Assembly: GCF_018613935.1 (NCBI RefSeq)
Contig: NZ_JAGGPF010000006.1
Coordinates: forward strand, 124,001-188,000
DNA length: 64,000 nt
From: Agromyces sp. ISL-38
Lineage (GTDB): Bacteria; Actinomycetota; Actinomycetes; Actinomycetales; Microbacteriaceae
Direction: 5' to 3'
Part shown: positions 1 through 7,904 of the stretch, one piece after another
How the letters are laid out: each line of letters starts with the position of its first letter
How positions within the stretch are numbered: the stretch's first letter is position 1
Notes under the pieces: generated by a model
The model's input: the letters and a program-made list of their open reading frames with translations, nothing else
What the model was told of the DNA's origin: nothing
The model's database searches: none
Translations under genes and position numbers: made by a program

Positions 1-843
1 CTCGACGGGCTCGCTGGAGGAACGAACTTCGTCACACTGGTGGCTGACCTGGCGCTCATGACCGGCGTGTTTCTTCTCGGACGCGGGGTGATGAAAGCTT
101 CAGATAGTCCGCCACGTCTGGCACGCATCGCCTTGAGTCGGATCGTTTACCTCGCCGCCGTCCTCGGCGCGACTACCGCTTTCCTGATGATCGATCGCGG
201 CACGACGACGACGAACTTCATGCTGGACCTCGGCGCTCAACGTGCTGCCGCCGCGTACTCGATCATCCATTTCAGCTACTACGCCGTCGTGCTCGCTGCG
301 ATGGCTGTTGTCGCCGGGCGGCAGGCGCGAGTCAGCCGCGGAGTTGAGGCTGTGCCTTCGCTGCTGCTCGTCATCGGCGCGGCGCTCGGAATCGCGCTGG
401 CCGCTACTGTCGTCGTGATGGATCTCGCGCACGTCGTTGGCAACCTCACCCTCATGTCCACTGCGGCGGTGGCCTACAGCCCGCTCTTCCTGCTCGCGTT
501 CTTTGCGCTCTGCCTGGGATTCGCCGGCCAGCCCGCAACGCGTGCCCTGCAGGCGAGGTCTCGCAAGCAGACCACGCACGAACTCTCGCGCCGGCTCGCG
601 CCAGCCTGGCGTGCAGCCTTGAGCGTTCGACCCGGCATGAGCCAGAACGCGGATGCTGCGTTCGATGCCGAGAATCCCGAGACACTGCTTCATCGGCAGG
701 TCGTCGAGATCCGCGACGCGATGATCGACACGCGCGTCGCGTATGAACTCGCCGATTCCGATCGTGACGTCTTGGAGAGCGCCGAGCGGCACCTCGTTCG
801 GGCGGAATCGACCTCCTTTGGTTCGTCGAAGTTGCGCGCATGA
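1..843 (+). CDS. Partial multi-pass membrane protein, MAB_1171c/DUF6545-like
   Basis: The reading frame is open from base 1, so the true start lies outside the window; the first in-frame start inside it is a GTG at 40. Four or five hydrophobic segments fill roughly the first 190 residues. A soluble tail follows, with the sequence HRQVVEIRDAMIDTR near the C-terminus, which resembles the RRVIEIRD segment I recall from the MAB_1171c family of putative transporters. The stop overlaps the next ATG (ATGA at 840-843), so it is translationally coupled to the hydrolase gene. Function is unknown and the family assignment is from memory of the pattern. Confidence 0.6.
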   Translation, partial: LDGLAGGTNFVTLVADLALMTGVFLLGRGVMKASDSPPRLARIALSRIVYLAAVLGATTAFLMIDRGTTTTNFMLDLGAQRAAAAYSIIHFSYYAVVLAAMAVVAGRQARVSRGVEAVPSLLLVIGAALGIALAATVVVMDLAHVVGNLTLMSTAAVAYSPLFLLAFFALCLGFAGQPATRALQARSRKQTTHELSRRLAPAWRAALSVRPGMSQNADAAFDAENPETLLHRQVVEIRDAMIDTRVAYELADSDRDVLESAERHLVRAESTSFGSSKLRA

Positions 844-2003
844 GGGCGCTGAAAGTGCTTGGGGTGCTCGGTGCCGTTGCTGGCGTCGGCGCGGCAGCAC
901 TCGGCGCACTCGGATACGTCATCGCTCGACAGGTAACGGCGCCGGCCGCGCCGCGCCGCTTCGATCTCGTCGTGCGCGCCGTGGATCGAATGCGGGAGCG
1001 GCCCGTCGTCATCCTCGACCGCACGTCTCAGACTGCGACACCGGGCTTGTTCAACCTGATCCTCGAGAACGGCGGTTGGGTGCAGCTCGGCGTGGCGGTG
1101 CACGACGTGGCCGGCGGGCGCGTTGGCCGCGATGTCGTCTCGGAGTCCGCGCCGGGGTTGCTCGCGTCGGGCGTGCGCGCGTCGTGGAGCGGGATCTACT
1201 TCCAGACTCCGAAGGATGCCGGTCTCGAGGCGGTCGACGTCGAGGTACCGACTGCGGTCGGGCCGGCGCCGGCTTGGCTCATTGGGCCGCAGCGGACCTC
1301 GTCGAATACCTGGGCCATCCACATCCATGGGCTCGGTAGTAGTCGCGCAGGCACGCTCCGTGGCGTGCAGGTCGCAGCGGCAGCGAGACTGACTTCGCTA
1401 GTAGTGACATACCGCAACGACGGCGAGGGACCAGTCGTCGGCGCCGGGCGTTCGACGTTGGGGTCGATGGAGACTAATGACGTTGAAGCGGCAGTCCGGT
1501 TTGCCTCCGAACGAGGGGCTCGTCGATTCATCCTCTTCGGCTGGTCGATGGGCGCGACAATTGCGCTGCAGCTCGCCGCTCGACCTGACGTGCGCGATCA
1601 GATCGTCGGGCTCGTGCTCGAATCGCCTGTGCTCGACTGGGTCGAGACGATCAAAGCGAACTGCACTCGTTCCGGACTGCCGAGATGGGTTGGCGCGCTC
1701 GCGGTGCCATGGCTTGATTCGCCGGGGCTTGCCCGGCTTGTCGGGCTTGAGTCGCGCGTGATGACACACCGCTTCGACTGGATTGCGAGGGCCGGTGAGT
1801 TGTCAGTGCCAACGCTCGTCTTGCACGGTGAATTCGATACCTCGGCGCCGGTCAATGTCGTCAAGCGACTCAGCGGTCTCGTGCCCGACGCGGTGCGTGT
1901 CGAGGCGTTCGAAGCGGACCACACGATGACTTGGAACGTCGACCGCGATCGTTGGGAGGCCTTAATCGCCGAACGCTTGAGGCGAATGTCAGCCCCGGTG
2001 TAA
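840..2003 (+). CDS. Membrane-anchored alpha/beta hydrolase
   Basis: This 387-residue protein starts with one hydrophobic segment (about residues 5-28), probably an anchor, followed by a serine-hydrolase domain. The nucleophile elbow is GWSMG with Ser236. The acid is probably the Asp of HGEFDTSAP and the base the His of EADHTMTW near the C-terminus. The oxyanion region IHIHGLGSS is also recognisable. It may act on acyl or ester substrates at the membrane, but the substrate cannot be read from the sequence. The ATGA overlap with the upstream membrane-protein gene implies co-expression. Confidence 0.8.
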   Translation: MRALKVLGVLGAVAGVGAAALGALGYVIARQVTAPAAPRRFDLVVRAVDRMRERPVVILDRTSQTATPGLFNLILENGGWVQLGVAVHDVAGGRVGRDVVSESAPGLLASGVRASWSGIYFQTPKDAGLEAVDVEVPTAVGPAPAWLIGPQRTSSNTWAIHIHGLGSSRAGTLRGVQVAAAARLTSLVVTYRNDGEGPVVGAGRSTLGSMETNDVEAAVRFASERGARRFILFGWSMGATIALQLAARPDVRDQIVGLVLESPVLDWVETIKANCTRSGLPRWVGALAVPWLDSPGLARLVGLESRVMTHRFDWIARAGELSVPTLVLHGEFDTSAPVNVVKRLSGLVPDAVRVEAFEADHTMTWNVDRDRWEALIAERLRRMSAPV

Positions 2004-2072
2004 GCCCTTCGCGAATCCGATCAGCACGCTTCGGCCTGTGCGTTTTGAGCGGGCGGTCTTGCAGGAATCGTA

Positions 2073-2094
2073 CGCCCGCGAGACTTCGCGGGCG
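2073..2094 (+). terminator. Hairpin downstream of the hydrolase gene
   Basis: A perfect 9-bp stem CGCCCGCGA/TCGCGGGCG with loop GACT is followed by GTTGGGTTTGTG, a weakly T-rich tail. It is placed to end transcription 70 bp past the hydrolase stop. Confidence 0.5.
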
Positions 2095-2395
2095 GTTGGG
2101 TTTGTGCTGGGCGATCCTTGGGTGCACCGTTGATCGACCGGCTCGCGGGCATGCGGATATTGACGACCTCCGCCGCTGGTGCCACAAACGTTCAAAACCC
2201 CGGGTTTCAGCCTCGCCAGTCGCGCCCCGCTGAGCCCGGGAGAATCAACCGTCTCCAGCCCCTCTCTCCAGGAGGTTCTGACCACCTCGACCTGACGGGT
2301 CAAAACGATCGCTTCCGGTTGAGTGCGCGATCTCCCAGACACGCGGCTCCAAGTCGAGCACCGAGCACGCTCAAAATCTTCTAAACAAGCCGTAG

Positions 2396-2418
2396 CGCCC
2401 ACCGGAAGAGGGTGGGCG
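2396..2418. terminator. Hairpin near the 3' end of the SDR gene
   Basis: A perfect 8-bp stem CGCCCACC/GGTGGGCG has a 7-nt loop and lies 62 bp beyond the stop of the minus-strand SDR gene. There is no clear T-tract, so terminator function is an inference from position. Confidence 0.4.
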
Positions 2419-2480
2419 GGGCGCGTAGTAGAAGGGGTGCACCCGTCTGGAGTGTGCCCCTTCTCCCTGCTGTGGGGATG

Positions 2481-3140
2481 TCAACTAACGATGACTTCCG
2501 TCTCCCAGTTCTCTCGCTCCTGAGCGTGTAGGGCGATGTAGTGCTCTGCCAACGCGTCGGGTGCGAATCGGTCCTCGCCACCACCGATGGTCCCGCTGAC
2601 CGTGACGGTGGCGACGTGTACCGGCGCGTCCTCGAGTTGCGCCTTCAATGCCAGTACGTACGCGCGTAGCGCCGCCTTCCCGACAGAAATGGACGCGTAG
2701 TCGGCGCTGGGATAGAGGGCTGCCCCGCCGCCGGTGAACAAGAGGCTGCCGCGTCCGTCATTGAGGGCGGGGAGGATGGTTTCGGCGGCGATCTTCGCCC
2801 CGAGGATATCGACTGCGAGGGCGGCGATCCATCCCTCGTCGTCTCCGTCCACGGGAGTGTCCATGCGGATCATCGCTGCGTTGTACACGAGCACTTCCGG
2901 CGCACCTAGATCCGTGATCGCGGCGGCGATGCCGGCCCGAAGGCTGTCTGGCTCTGACGCGTCGGCCATGAAACCTCGCACCGGCACCGCCGTGGTCCTC
3001 AGGTGTGAGGCATAGAGATCGAGAGTGGATTGAGAACGACCGAGCAAGGCCACGGGGTGGCCACGGTGCGCAAATGCGCGGGCGAGGGCTGAGCCCAGCC
3101 CGGGGCCGACCCCGATGATGATTGCCGATCCAACAGGCAT
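2481..3140 (-). CDS. Atypical short-chain dehydrogenase lacking the catalytic Tyr
   Basis: The 219-residue protein has a Rossmann nucleotide-binding loop, GVGPGLG at residues 10-16, and the VYNAA equivalent of the NNAG motif at about 86-90. At the active site the usual YxxxK reads I152-x-x-x-K156, with the nearest tyrosine at Y149. Lys156 is kept but Tyr is missing from its standard place. This SDR subgroup may therefore be catalytically divergent or use another residue. It lies downstream of, and on the same strand as, tetR copy 1 with a 124-bp gap, so it may belong to that regulator's transcript. Confidence 0.75.
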   Translation of the reverse strand: MPVGSAIIIGVGPGLGSALARAFAHRGHPVALLGRSQSTLDLYASHLRTTAVPVRGFMADASEPDSLRAGIAAAITDLGAPEVLVYNAAMIRMDTPVDGDDEGWIAALAVDILGAKIAAETILPALNDGRGSLLFTGGGAALYPSADYASISVGKAALRAYVLALKAQLEDAPVHVATVTVSGTIGGGEDRFAPDALAEHYIALHAQERENWETEVIVS

Positions 3141-3264
3141 GATGATTTCCTTCCTTAGTACCTCGTGGCGACGCGAGAACTAACCAGCGACGACGGGGGC
3201 CTGAAACTGGGGCTTCACGTCCGTAGTCGGCGTCGCTCGAGTTGATGGTGACGTCGAGTAGGTG

Positions 3265-4032
3265 TCAGCGAGGTGCTGAGGGGTGTTCGTCGAGCTCGGG
3301 ATGATGCGCGGCTAGCAGCCCCGACTCATCAGGGGCGTGTCCGCGTTGACGGCGTTGTTCAGTGGGCCGAGTTATCGGGGCGCTGAGGAGTATGTGAAGT
3401 TGCGCCGTTGTCAACGCTTCCACGGGGAGCGTTGCGACGCTGTTGCGCTGGCGCTTCAAGCCGTCGAGCATGACCCAGAGGTACCGGCGGTACAGGTCAG
3501 TGGAAGAGTCGCCCTCTTCGATCGCGGGCCCGTCTCGCACGACGGCGCTGATGGAGATGCAGGCGATCTGAATGAAGATCAGATCAGGGCCGGTGGCGTC
3601 GGCACGGATGACCCCGGCTTGTCGTGCGCGTTCGGCCACGCGATTGACGACGGGTGCCAGTCGGCTGCGGCTGTGGTCGTTCATTTCCGGCCTGACGCGC
3701 CGACCGGTCAGGAGCTCTGCCATCCCGCGATCTGCCACGTGCAGAGCGATGGATTTCTCTAGGTAGTGCACGAGCGCGTCCCAGGGGTCGTCTGTGGCGA
3801 GGGATTCGTTCAGGATGGCTTCGAGTTCGTTGTCCTGCTGACAGCGAATCGCATCGATGAGGTCTTCTTTGTTTGCGAAGCGCCGGTATGCGGTGCCCAC
3901 GCCTACGCCGGCACGGTGGGCGACGTCGTTCAGGGTCGCGTCCAGGCCTCGCTCGGCGAAGACCTCGCGGCCCGCGTCCAAGAGTCGTGCACGGTTGAGA
4001 GCGGCATCCTTCCGCAGCTTCACTTCGGTCAT
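3265..4032 (-). CDS. TetR-family regulator, cassette copy 1
   Basis: The N-terminal DNA-binding domain has a helix-turn-helix at about residues 33-53 (GVGVGTAYRRF, then the ANKEDL segment). The C-terminal ligand-binding domain is typical in size. Three other genes in this window encode close paralogs (25469, 32246, 48981). This copy, at 255 residues, carries a C-terminal tail about 25 residues longer than they do, rich in Arg, His and Pro. Its start is flanked by two conserved 15-bp operator sites, so it probably represses itself and the divergent redox genes. The inducer is unknown. Confidence 0.88.
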   Translation of the reverse strand: MTEVKLRKDAALNRARLLDAGREVFAERGLDATLNDVAHRAGVGVGTAYRRFANKEDLIDAIRCQQDNELEAILNESLATDDPWDALVHYLEKSIALHVADRGMAELLTGRRVRPEMNDHSRSRLAPVVNRVAERARQAGVIRADATGPDLIFIQIACISISAVVRDGPAIEEGDSSTDLYRRYLWVMLDGLKRQRNSVATLPVEALTTAQLHILLSAPITRPTEQRRQRGHAPDESGLLAAHHPELDEHPSAPR

Positions 4033-4051
4033 GTGACGACCCTATCAAAGC

Positions 4052-4103
4052 GGTTGCGGCGTATCCGCTTATGTGGTACCTTCTATGCGGATGCACAGTA
4101 TCC
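4052..4103. promoter_or_regulatory. Dual TetR operator, copy 1
   Basis: Read toward tetR (minus strand), the proximal site is GGATACGCCGCAACC (4052-4066) and the distal site is GGATACTGTGCATCC (4089-4103). Both are 15-bp imperfect palindromes of form GGATRC-N3-GYAWCC with centres 37 bp apart. The same pair precedes all three paralogous tetR genes, which is the main support for a regulatory role. Confidence 0.7.
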
Positions 4104-4274
4104 GTTTGATGCTGACATTTTGTCAGCGTCTTACATCCAACTTCGAACCAGGCTTACGGACCTATGCGTCCAGAACCACCCTGAGCAACCCGTTATGACT
4201 CGGGTATCCCAGATTTGTAGCGGTCTACGGCCCAGCGCCTTACGCATTCGGCTCCGGTGGGCTGCCAATCAGAA

Positions 4275-4545
4275 ATGAAGGAAAACATGCTGACATCTGA
4301 GCAGCGTCATGATGCCGAGTCGGCAATCACACGCTTGATCTACACGTACTTCCACCGCCTGGATGGTGCCGACTTGGCGGGTGCCCGCCGCTTTGTTCGA
4401 GAAGACACGCTGGCAGCTGTCGCCCGAGGTCATCTGTCAGGGCGCTGACGAGCATCTCGCGGCACTGCAGGTCATCCGCATCCACGGTAACCGACTCGGT
4501 ACCCGGCACGTGGTGAGCAATCTGCTCATCGATGTCGCCGAGGCA
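4275..4545 (+). pseudogene. NTF2/SnoaL-like gene, frameshifted and truncated
   Basis: The start region (MLTSEQ, then TRLIYTYFHRLDGADLAGA) matches the intact gene at 31519-32001. After GADLAGA one extra base near 4383-4396 shifts the frame, and the match resumes in another frame (WQLSPEVICQGADEHLAALQ) up to about DVAE at 4540. There the sequence jumps into the last part of an MFS transporter gene. The intact homolog is 160 residues and this copy cannot give a full protein. It sits divergent to tetR copy 1, exactly where the intact copy sits relative to tetR copy 3. Confidence 0.85.
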
Positions 4546-4703
4546 GCAACTTCCTCGGCGGTGCGATCGGCTCCGCCCTCGCCGGACCGCTGTGGACTGC
4601 CGGCGGGTGGACCGCCGTCACCGGCACCGCCCTTGCCATCATCATCGTCGCGCTCCTGGTCTGGGTTCTCACCCGCCGCGGCGCTCTCACCGACCAGAGC
4701 TGA
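4545..4703 (+). pseudogene. C-terminal remnant of an MFS transporter
   Basis: Starting at AGCAACTTCC the frame reads SNFLGGAIGSALAGPLW and ends with LTRRGALTDQS before TGA. This matches the last 52 residues of the intact MFS gene at 29205-30395. It has no start of its own and is joined directly to the NTF2-like pseudogene. In the intact cassette the corresponding points are about 2.4 kb apart, so the whole AKR gene and most of the MFS gene were lost here in one deletion. Confidence 0.85.
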
Positions 4704-4734
4704 CACCGCTCGACACCAGCAAGGAGATCCCCGA

Positions 4735-5475
4735 ATGTCTCGCATCTTCATCACCGGCTCCTCCGAAGGACTCGGCCGAAACGCCGCCCTCGACCTCCTC
4801 CACGACGGGCACGAGCTCGTCCTCCACGCCCGCAACCCCCACCGGGCCGACGCCTTAAGCGACCTGACCGCGCGCGGTGTCCGGATCGTCGTCGGCGATC
4901 TCGCCCACACCGACGACGTCCGCGCGGTCGCAGAACAGGTGAACAGCGTCGGCCGGATGGACGCCATCATTCACAACGCCGGCGTTGTCAACGGATCCCC
5001 GGTCCTGCCGGTGAACGTCGTGGCCCCCTACCTGCTCACGGCGCTGATCGAGCGCCCCGACCGGCTGGTGTACCTCAGCAGCGGCATGCACCGCGGAGGG
5101 CGGGCAGACCTGACCGGTGCCGACTGGTCCGGGACCCGAGCCACCAAGACGTACTCCGACTCGAAACTGTTCATCACCGCGTTCACGTTGTTCATCGCCC
5201 GCACCTGGCCTGACACCTTCAGCAACGCCGTCGACCCCGGCTGGGTACCCACCCGAATGGGCGGGTCCGGAGCGTCGGATGACCTCCGCGAGGGCCACCT
5301 CACCCAGGCCTGGCTGGCCGGCAGCCACGACCCCGAAGCCGAAGTCACCGGCGGGTACTGGCACCACATGCGCCAGCAGGCACCCCACCCTGCCGCACAG
5401 GACCAGGGTTTTCAAGACGATCTGATCGCACAACTCGCCCACCACACCGGCGTCGAACTGCCGACCACCCGCTGA
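4735..5475 (+). CDS. NAD(P)-binding short-chain dehydrogenase
   Basis: The 246-residue protein has the cofactor loop TGSSEGLG (residues 7-14), IHNAG at 79-83, a catalytic Ser in YLSSG (about 115) and Y140-x-x-x-K144 in TYSDSK, so the active site is complete. A strong AAGGAG at 4721-4726 lies 8 nt before the ATG and sets the start, although the frame stays open upstream. It is nearly identical to the SDR at 28412-29173 and resembles the exported SDRs at 14043 and 25890. It is the only intact survivor of the collapsed cassette upstream and probably still answers to tetR copy 1. The substrate is unknown. Confidence 0.88.
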   Translation: MSRIFITGSSEGLGRNAALDLLHDGHELVLHARNPHRADALSDLTARGVRIVVGDLAHTDDVRAVAEQVNSVGRMDAIIHNAGVVNGSPVLPVNVVAPYLLTALIERPDRLVYLSSGMHRGGRADLTGADWSGTRATKTYSDSKLFITAFTLFIARTWPDTFSNAVDPGWVPTRMGGSGASDDLREGHLTQAWLAGSHDPEAEVTGGYWHHMRQQAPHPAAQDQGFQDDLIAQLAHHTGVELPTTR

Positions 5476-5522
5476 CAGTTCAGCGGCCACTAAAGCCACC
5501 GGACCCAACAAGGGATGAACCT

Positions 5523-6707
5523 TTGACAACCACAACTCCGTCGATCGACACAGCGACAGGCCAGAAGCCGGCCTCGTGGGCAGGAGTTGTCTCACTGGGG
5601 CTAGGGGTGTTCGCGATCGTCATGTCCGAGTACCTCCCCGCGAGTCTGCTGCCCCGTATCGCAGACGACCTCGGCGTCTCCGTCGGAGCCGCGGGACAGA
5701 GCGTCACCGTGACCGCCATCGCGGCCGCGTTGTCGGCTCTGTTCATCTCGGTGGTACTTCCGCGCGCCGATCGTCGGCGCGTCATGATCGGTCTCACACT
5801 TCTCGCCGTGATCTCCAACGTGATCGTCGCATTCGCGCCCAATCTGCCAGTACTCCTGGCATCCCGCATCCTGCTGGGGGTCGCGCTCGGTGGATTCTGG
5901 GCCATGGCCACGGCCATGGCCGCACAGATGGTGCTCGCGGGCCACCTCGGGCGTGCACTGACCATTATCAACATCGGTGTGTCTGTCGCCACCGTCGCAG
6001 CGGTCCCTCTCGGCGTGTGGTTGGGCGAAGTGTGGGGATGGCGAGGAGTATTCCTGTTCGGCGCCGTCGTGGCGGTGATAGCGCTCATCGTGCAGGCGAC
6101 GACACTTCCCCGTGTCACACCCACTGCTGCCAACGGGCTTCGAGCGCTCGGTTCGGCACTCCGATCCCGCGTCGTGATCTTCCTCCTGCTCGCGGTGCTT
6201 CTGGTCTTCAGCGGTCACTTCAGCGGGTTCACCTACATCCGCTCGGTAGCCGAGAGTCTGTCCGCCATCGACGCCGGGGGATTCTCCATCCTTCTGCTGG
6301 TGTTCGGAATCGCCAACTTCGTGGGAACGGCGATCGGTGGCCCCCTGGCCGACCGCGCAATGCGTCTGGCCGTGTTCCTCTTTCCTGCCCTGGCGGGAAT
6401 GGGAATGTTCGTCATGCTCGCCACTGGTGGTTCGATCGTCGGTCTGTTCATTGCGGCCGCGCTGTGGGGCTTCGGCTTCGGTGGGGTACCGACTGCAGTG
6501 CTGACGTGGGGCGCGAAGATCGAACCCACCCGACTCGAGCAGATCGGCGGACTCATCATCACGGTCTGCAACATCGCGGTCGCTGTCGGGGCCATCGTCG
6601 GAGGCATCCTCGTCGACGAAGCGTCAGCCGCTGCACCGCTGATCATCGGCGGAATCGCGGCACTGATCGGCGCCGCGATCCTCGTGAGTCTGCGCCAGCG
6701 GCACTAG
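5523..6707 (+). CDS. MFS efflux transporter, NepI/AraJ-like
   Basis: The 394-residue, about 12-helix protein has the family pattern of drug:H+ antiporter-1 pumps: a loop 2-3 motif in LPRADRRRVMIG and GVALGGFWAMATAMAAQ in helix 5, reminiscent of purine-nucleoside or sugar efflux proteins such as NepI. TTG is the likely start; the nearby ATG at 5515 runs into a stop after three codons. It lies 47 bp after the SDR and before the monooxygenase, consistent with one operon that oxidises and exports a small toxic compound. The substrate is inferred only in general terms. Confidence 0.85.
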   Translation: MTTTTPSIDTATGQKPASWAGVVSLGLGVFAIVMSEYLPASLLPRIADDLGVSVGAAGQSVTVTAIAAALSALFISVVLPRADRRRVMIGLTLLAVISNVIVAFAPNLPVLLASRILLGVALGGFWAMATAMAAQMVLAGHLGRALTIINIGVSVATVAAVPLGVWLGEVWGWRGVFLFGAVVAVIALIVQATTLPRVTPTAANGLRALGSALRSRVVIFLLLAVLLVFSGHFSGFTYIRSVAESLSAIDAGGFSILLLVFGIANFVGTAIGGPLADRAMRLAVFLFPALAGMGMFVMLATGGSIVGLFIAAALWGFGFGGVPTAVLTWGAKIEPTRLEQIGGLIITVCNIAVAVGAIVGGILVDEASAAAPLIIGGIAALIGAAILVSLRQRH

Positions 6708-6763
6708 AAGCGCAGCATAAGCGACGCACCAGGTGGTCGGAACACCACAGAAAGGGCAGCATA

Positions 6764-7855
6764 ATGTCGGAAACGACGGTGGTAAACCGAGATCGCCTGC
6801 AGGCAGTGATCGTGGGTGGCTCCCTCGCGGGCCTCGTCAGTGCCCTCGCGCTGGCCCGTGAGGGTGTCGAGGTCACGGTGCTCGAGCGTTCGAACCCAGC
6901 CCCGCGTCTGGGGGGCGGGCTCGGGGTTGATGGATCGCTGCTGGCCCGGGTCACGGGGGTCGCCCGATTCGCCGGCAATTCGCCGTTCTCCGCCATGGCC
7001 GCGCCCTGGACGGCTGTGCGGGAAGCGCTGCGCGAAGCGGCGGACGCGGACCCCCGGATCGAACTGCATCATGACCTCCACGTCAGCGACGTGGGGCAGG
7101 ATGCGCACCGGGCATGGGCGATGTCGCAGGACGGTAGGCGCTTCGACGGCGACCTGCTGCTCGGCGCCGATGGGCATCGCAGCCTGCTCCGTCGGCACGT
7201 GGCTCCCGAGCGGCCCGATGCGGATTACGCCGGCTACGTCATCTGGCTCGGGATGGTGGACGAAGCCGCGCTCTCACACCCTGGCCGGCGCCCGACCTCC
7301 TGGGACATGCTCGACGCCGACGGCGACATCCTCTTCGGCATCCCGGTCGCCGGGCCAGACGGCTCGACCGAGCCGGGCCGCGGGCGTATCGGCTGGGCGT
7401 GGTATGACGCCAGGCGTAACGACCTCCTGCAGCAGACCGGTGCTGTAGCCGACGGGGTGGTGCAGCACTCGGTCCGTGGCCGCGACCTGTCCGATCAGAC
7501 CTTGATGGAGCTGGCCGAGGAAGCACATCGGTGGCCTCGACCCTGGCGCGACGCGATTCTGCACAGCATCGCGGAACGCGACGTGATCGGAACACCGATC
7601 GCCGAGTACGTCCCGCTCAGGCTCTTCGCCGGCCGGATGGCCCTGGTCGGGAACGCCGCGCACGTGCCGACGCCGATGACGGGGCAGGGGTTCGACGCCT
7701 CCGTGCTCGACGCGGAGGCCCTTGCTCGGGAGCTGCGGGATGCGGGCTCGGGTGACGTCCCGGCGAGGCTGGCGGAGTACGAGCGGATCCGCCTCGATGA
7801 CGTGCAACGACTCGTCCGCGGAGGACATCGCTTCAGCCGGTCGTTCGCCGGCTGA
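6764..7855 (+). CDS. FAD-dependent monooxygenase (class A flavoprotein)
   Basis: The 363-residue protein has an N-terminal FAD dinucleotide fold, VGGSLAGL at residues 17-24, the DG motif GADGHRS, and the second FAD motif as VGNAAHVPTPMTGQG, in which the usual GD is GN (Asn297). The overall length fits the FAD_binding_3 group that hydroxylates aromatic or polyketide-like molecules. An AAAGGG precedes the ATG. It lies between the MFS pump and an AKR gene. The Asp-to-Asn change at the flavin ribityl site may be tolerated but is worth noting. Confidence 0.85.
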   Translation: MSETTVVNRDRLQAVIVGGSLAGLVSALALAREGVEVTVLERSNPAPRLGGGLGVDGSLLARVTGVARFAGNSPFSAMAAPWTAVREALREAADADPRIELHHDLHVSDVGQDAHRAWAMSQDGRRFDGDLLLGADGHRSLLRRHVAPERPDADYAGYVIWLGMVDEAALSHPGRRPTSWDMLDADGDILFGIPVAGPDGSTEPGRGRIGWAWYDARRNDLLQQTGAVADGVVQHSVRGRDLSDQTLMELAEEAHRWPRPWRDAILHSIAERDVIGTPIAEYVPLRLFAGRMALVGNAAHVPTPMTGQGFDASVLDAEALARELRDAGSGDVPARLAEYERIRLDDVQRLVRGGHRFSRSFAG

Positions 7856-7904
7856 GATCACCGACGACCGTCGGCGACGCAGAACAAGCACAAGGGAGAA
7901 GACC

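Larger units (their letters stand above)
2004..2480. other. Intergenic region between convergent genes
   Basis: This 477-bp stretch separates the hydrolase gene (+) from the SDR gene (-). It holds two terminator-like hairpins, listed separately. The short reading frames here on both strands show no motif I recognise, and I see no convincing gene or RNA. Confidence 0.5.

Noticed and set aside
100..909. Long minus-strand frame opposite the first membrane-protein gene
   Set aside because: Arg/His-rich shadow of a coding strand with consistent codon use; no motif or ribosome site.
2180..2230. GTTCAAAACCCCGG resembling a tRNA T-arm
   Set aside because: No acceptor, D-arm or anticodon arm can be folded around it.
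4363..5475. 370-codon frame suggesting an NTF2-SDR fusion protein
   Set aside because: The middle section is the MFS remnant read in the wrong frame and a strong ribosome site starts the SDR at 4735, so a true fusion is unlikely.
5576..7855. 759-codon frame running through the MFS gene into the monooxygenase
   Set aside because: Only the part from ATG 6764 is the monooxygenase; the first 396 codons are a shadow of the MFS gene.
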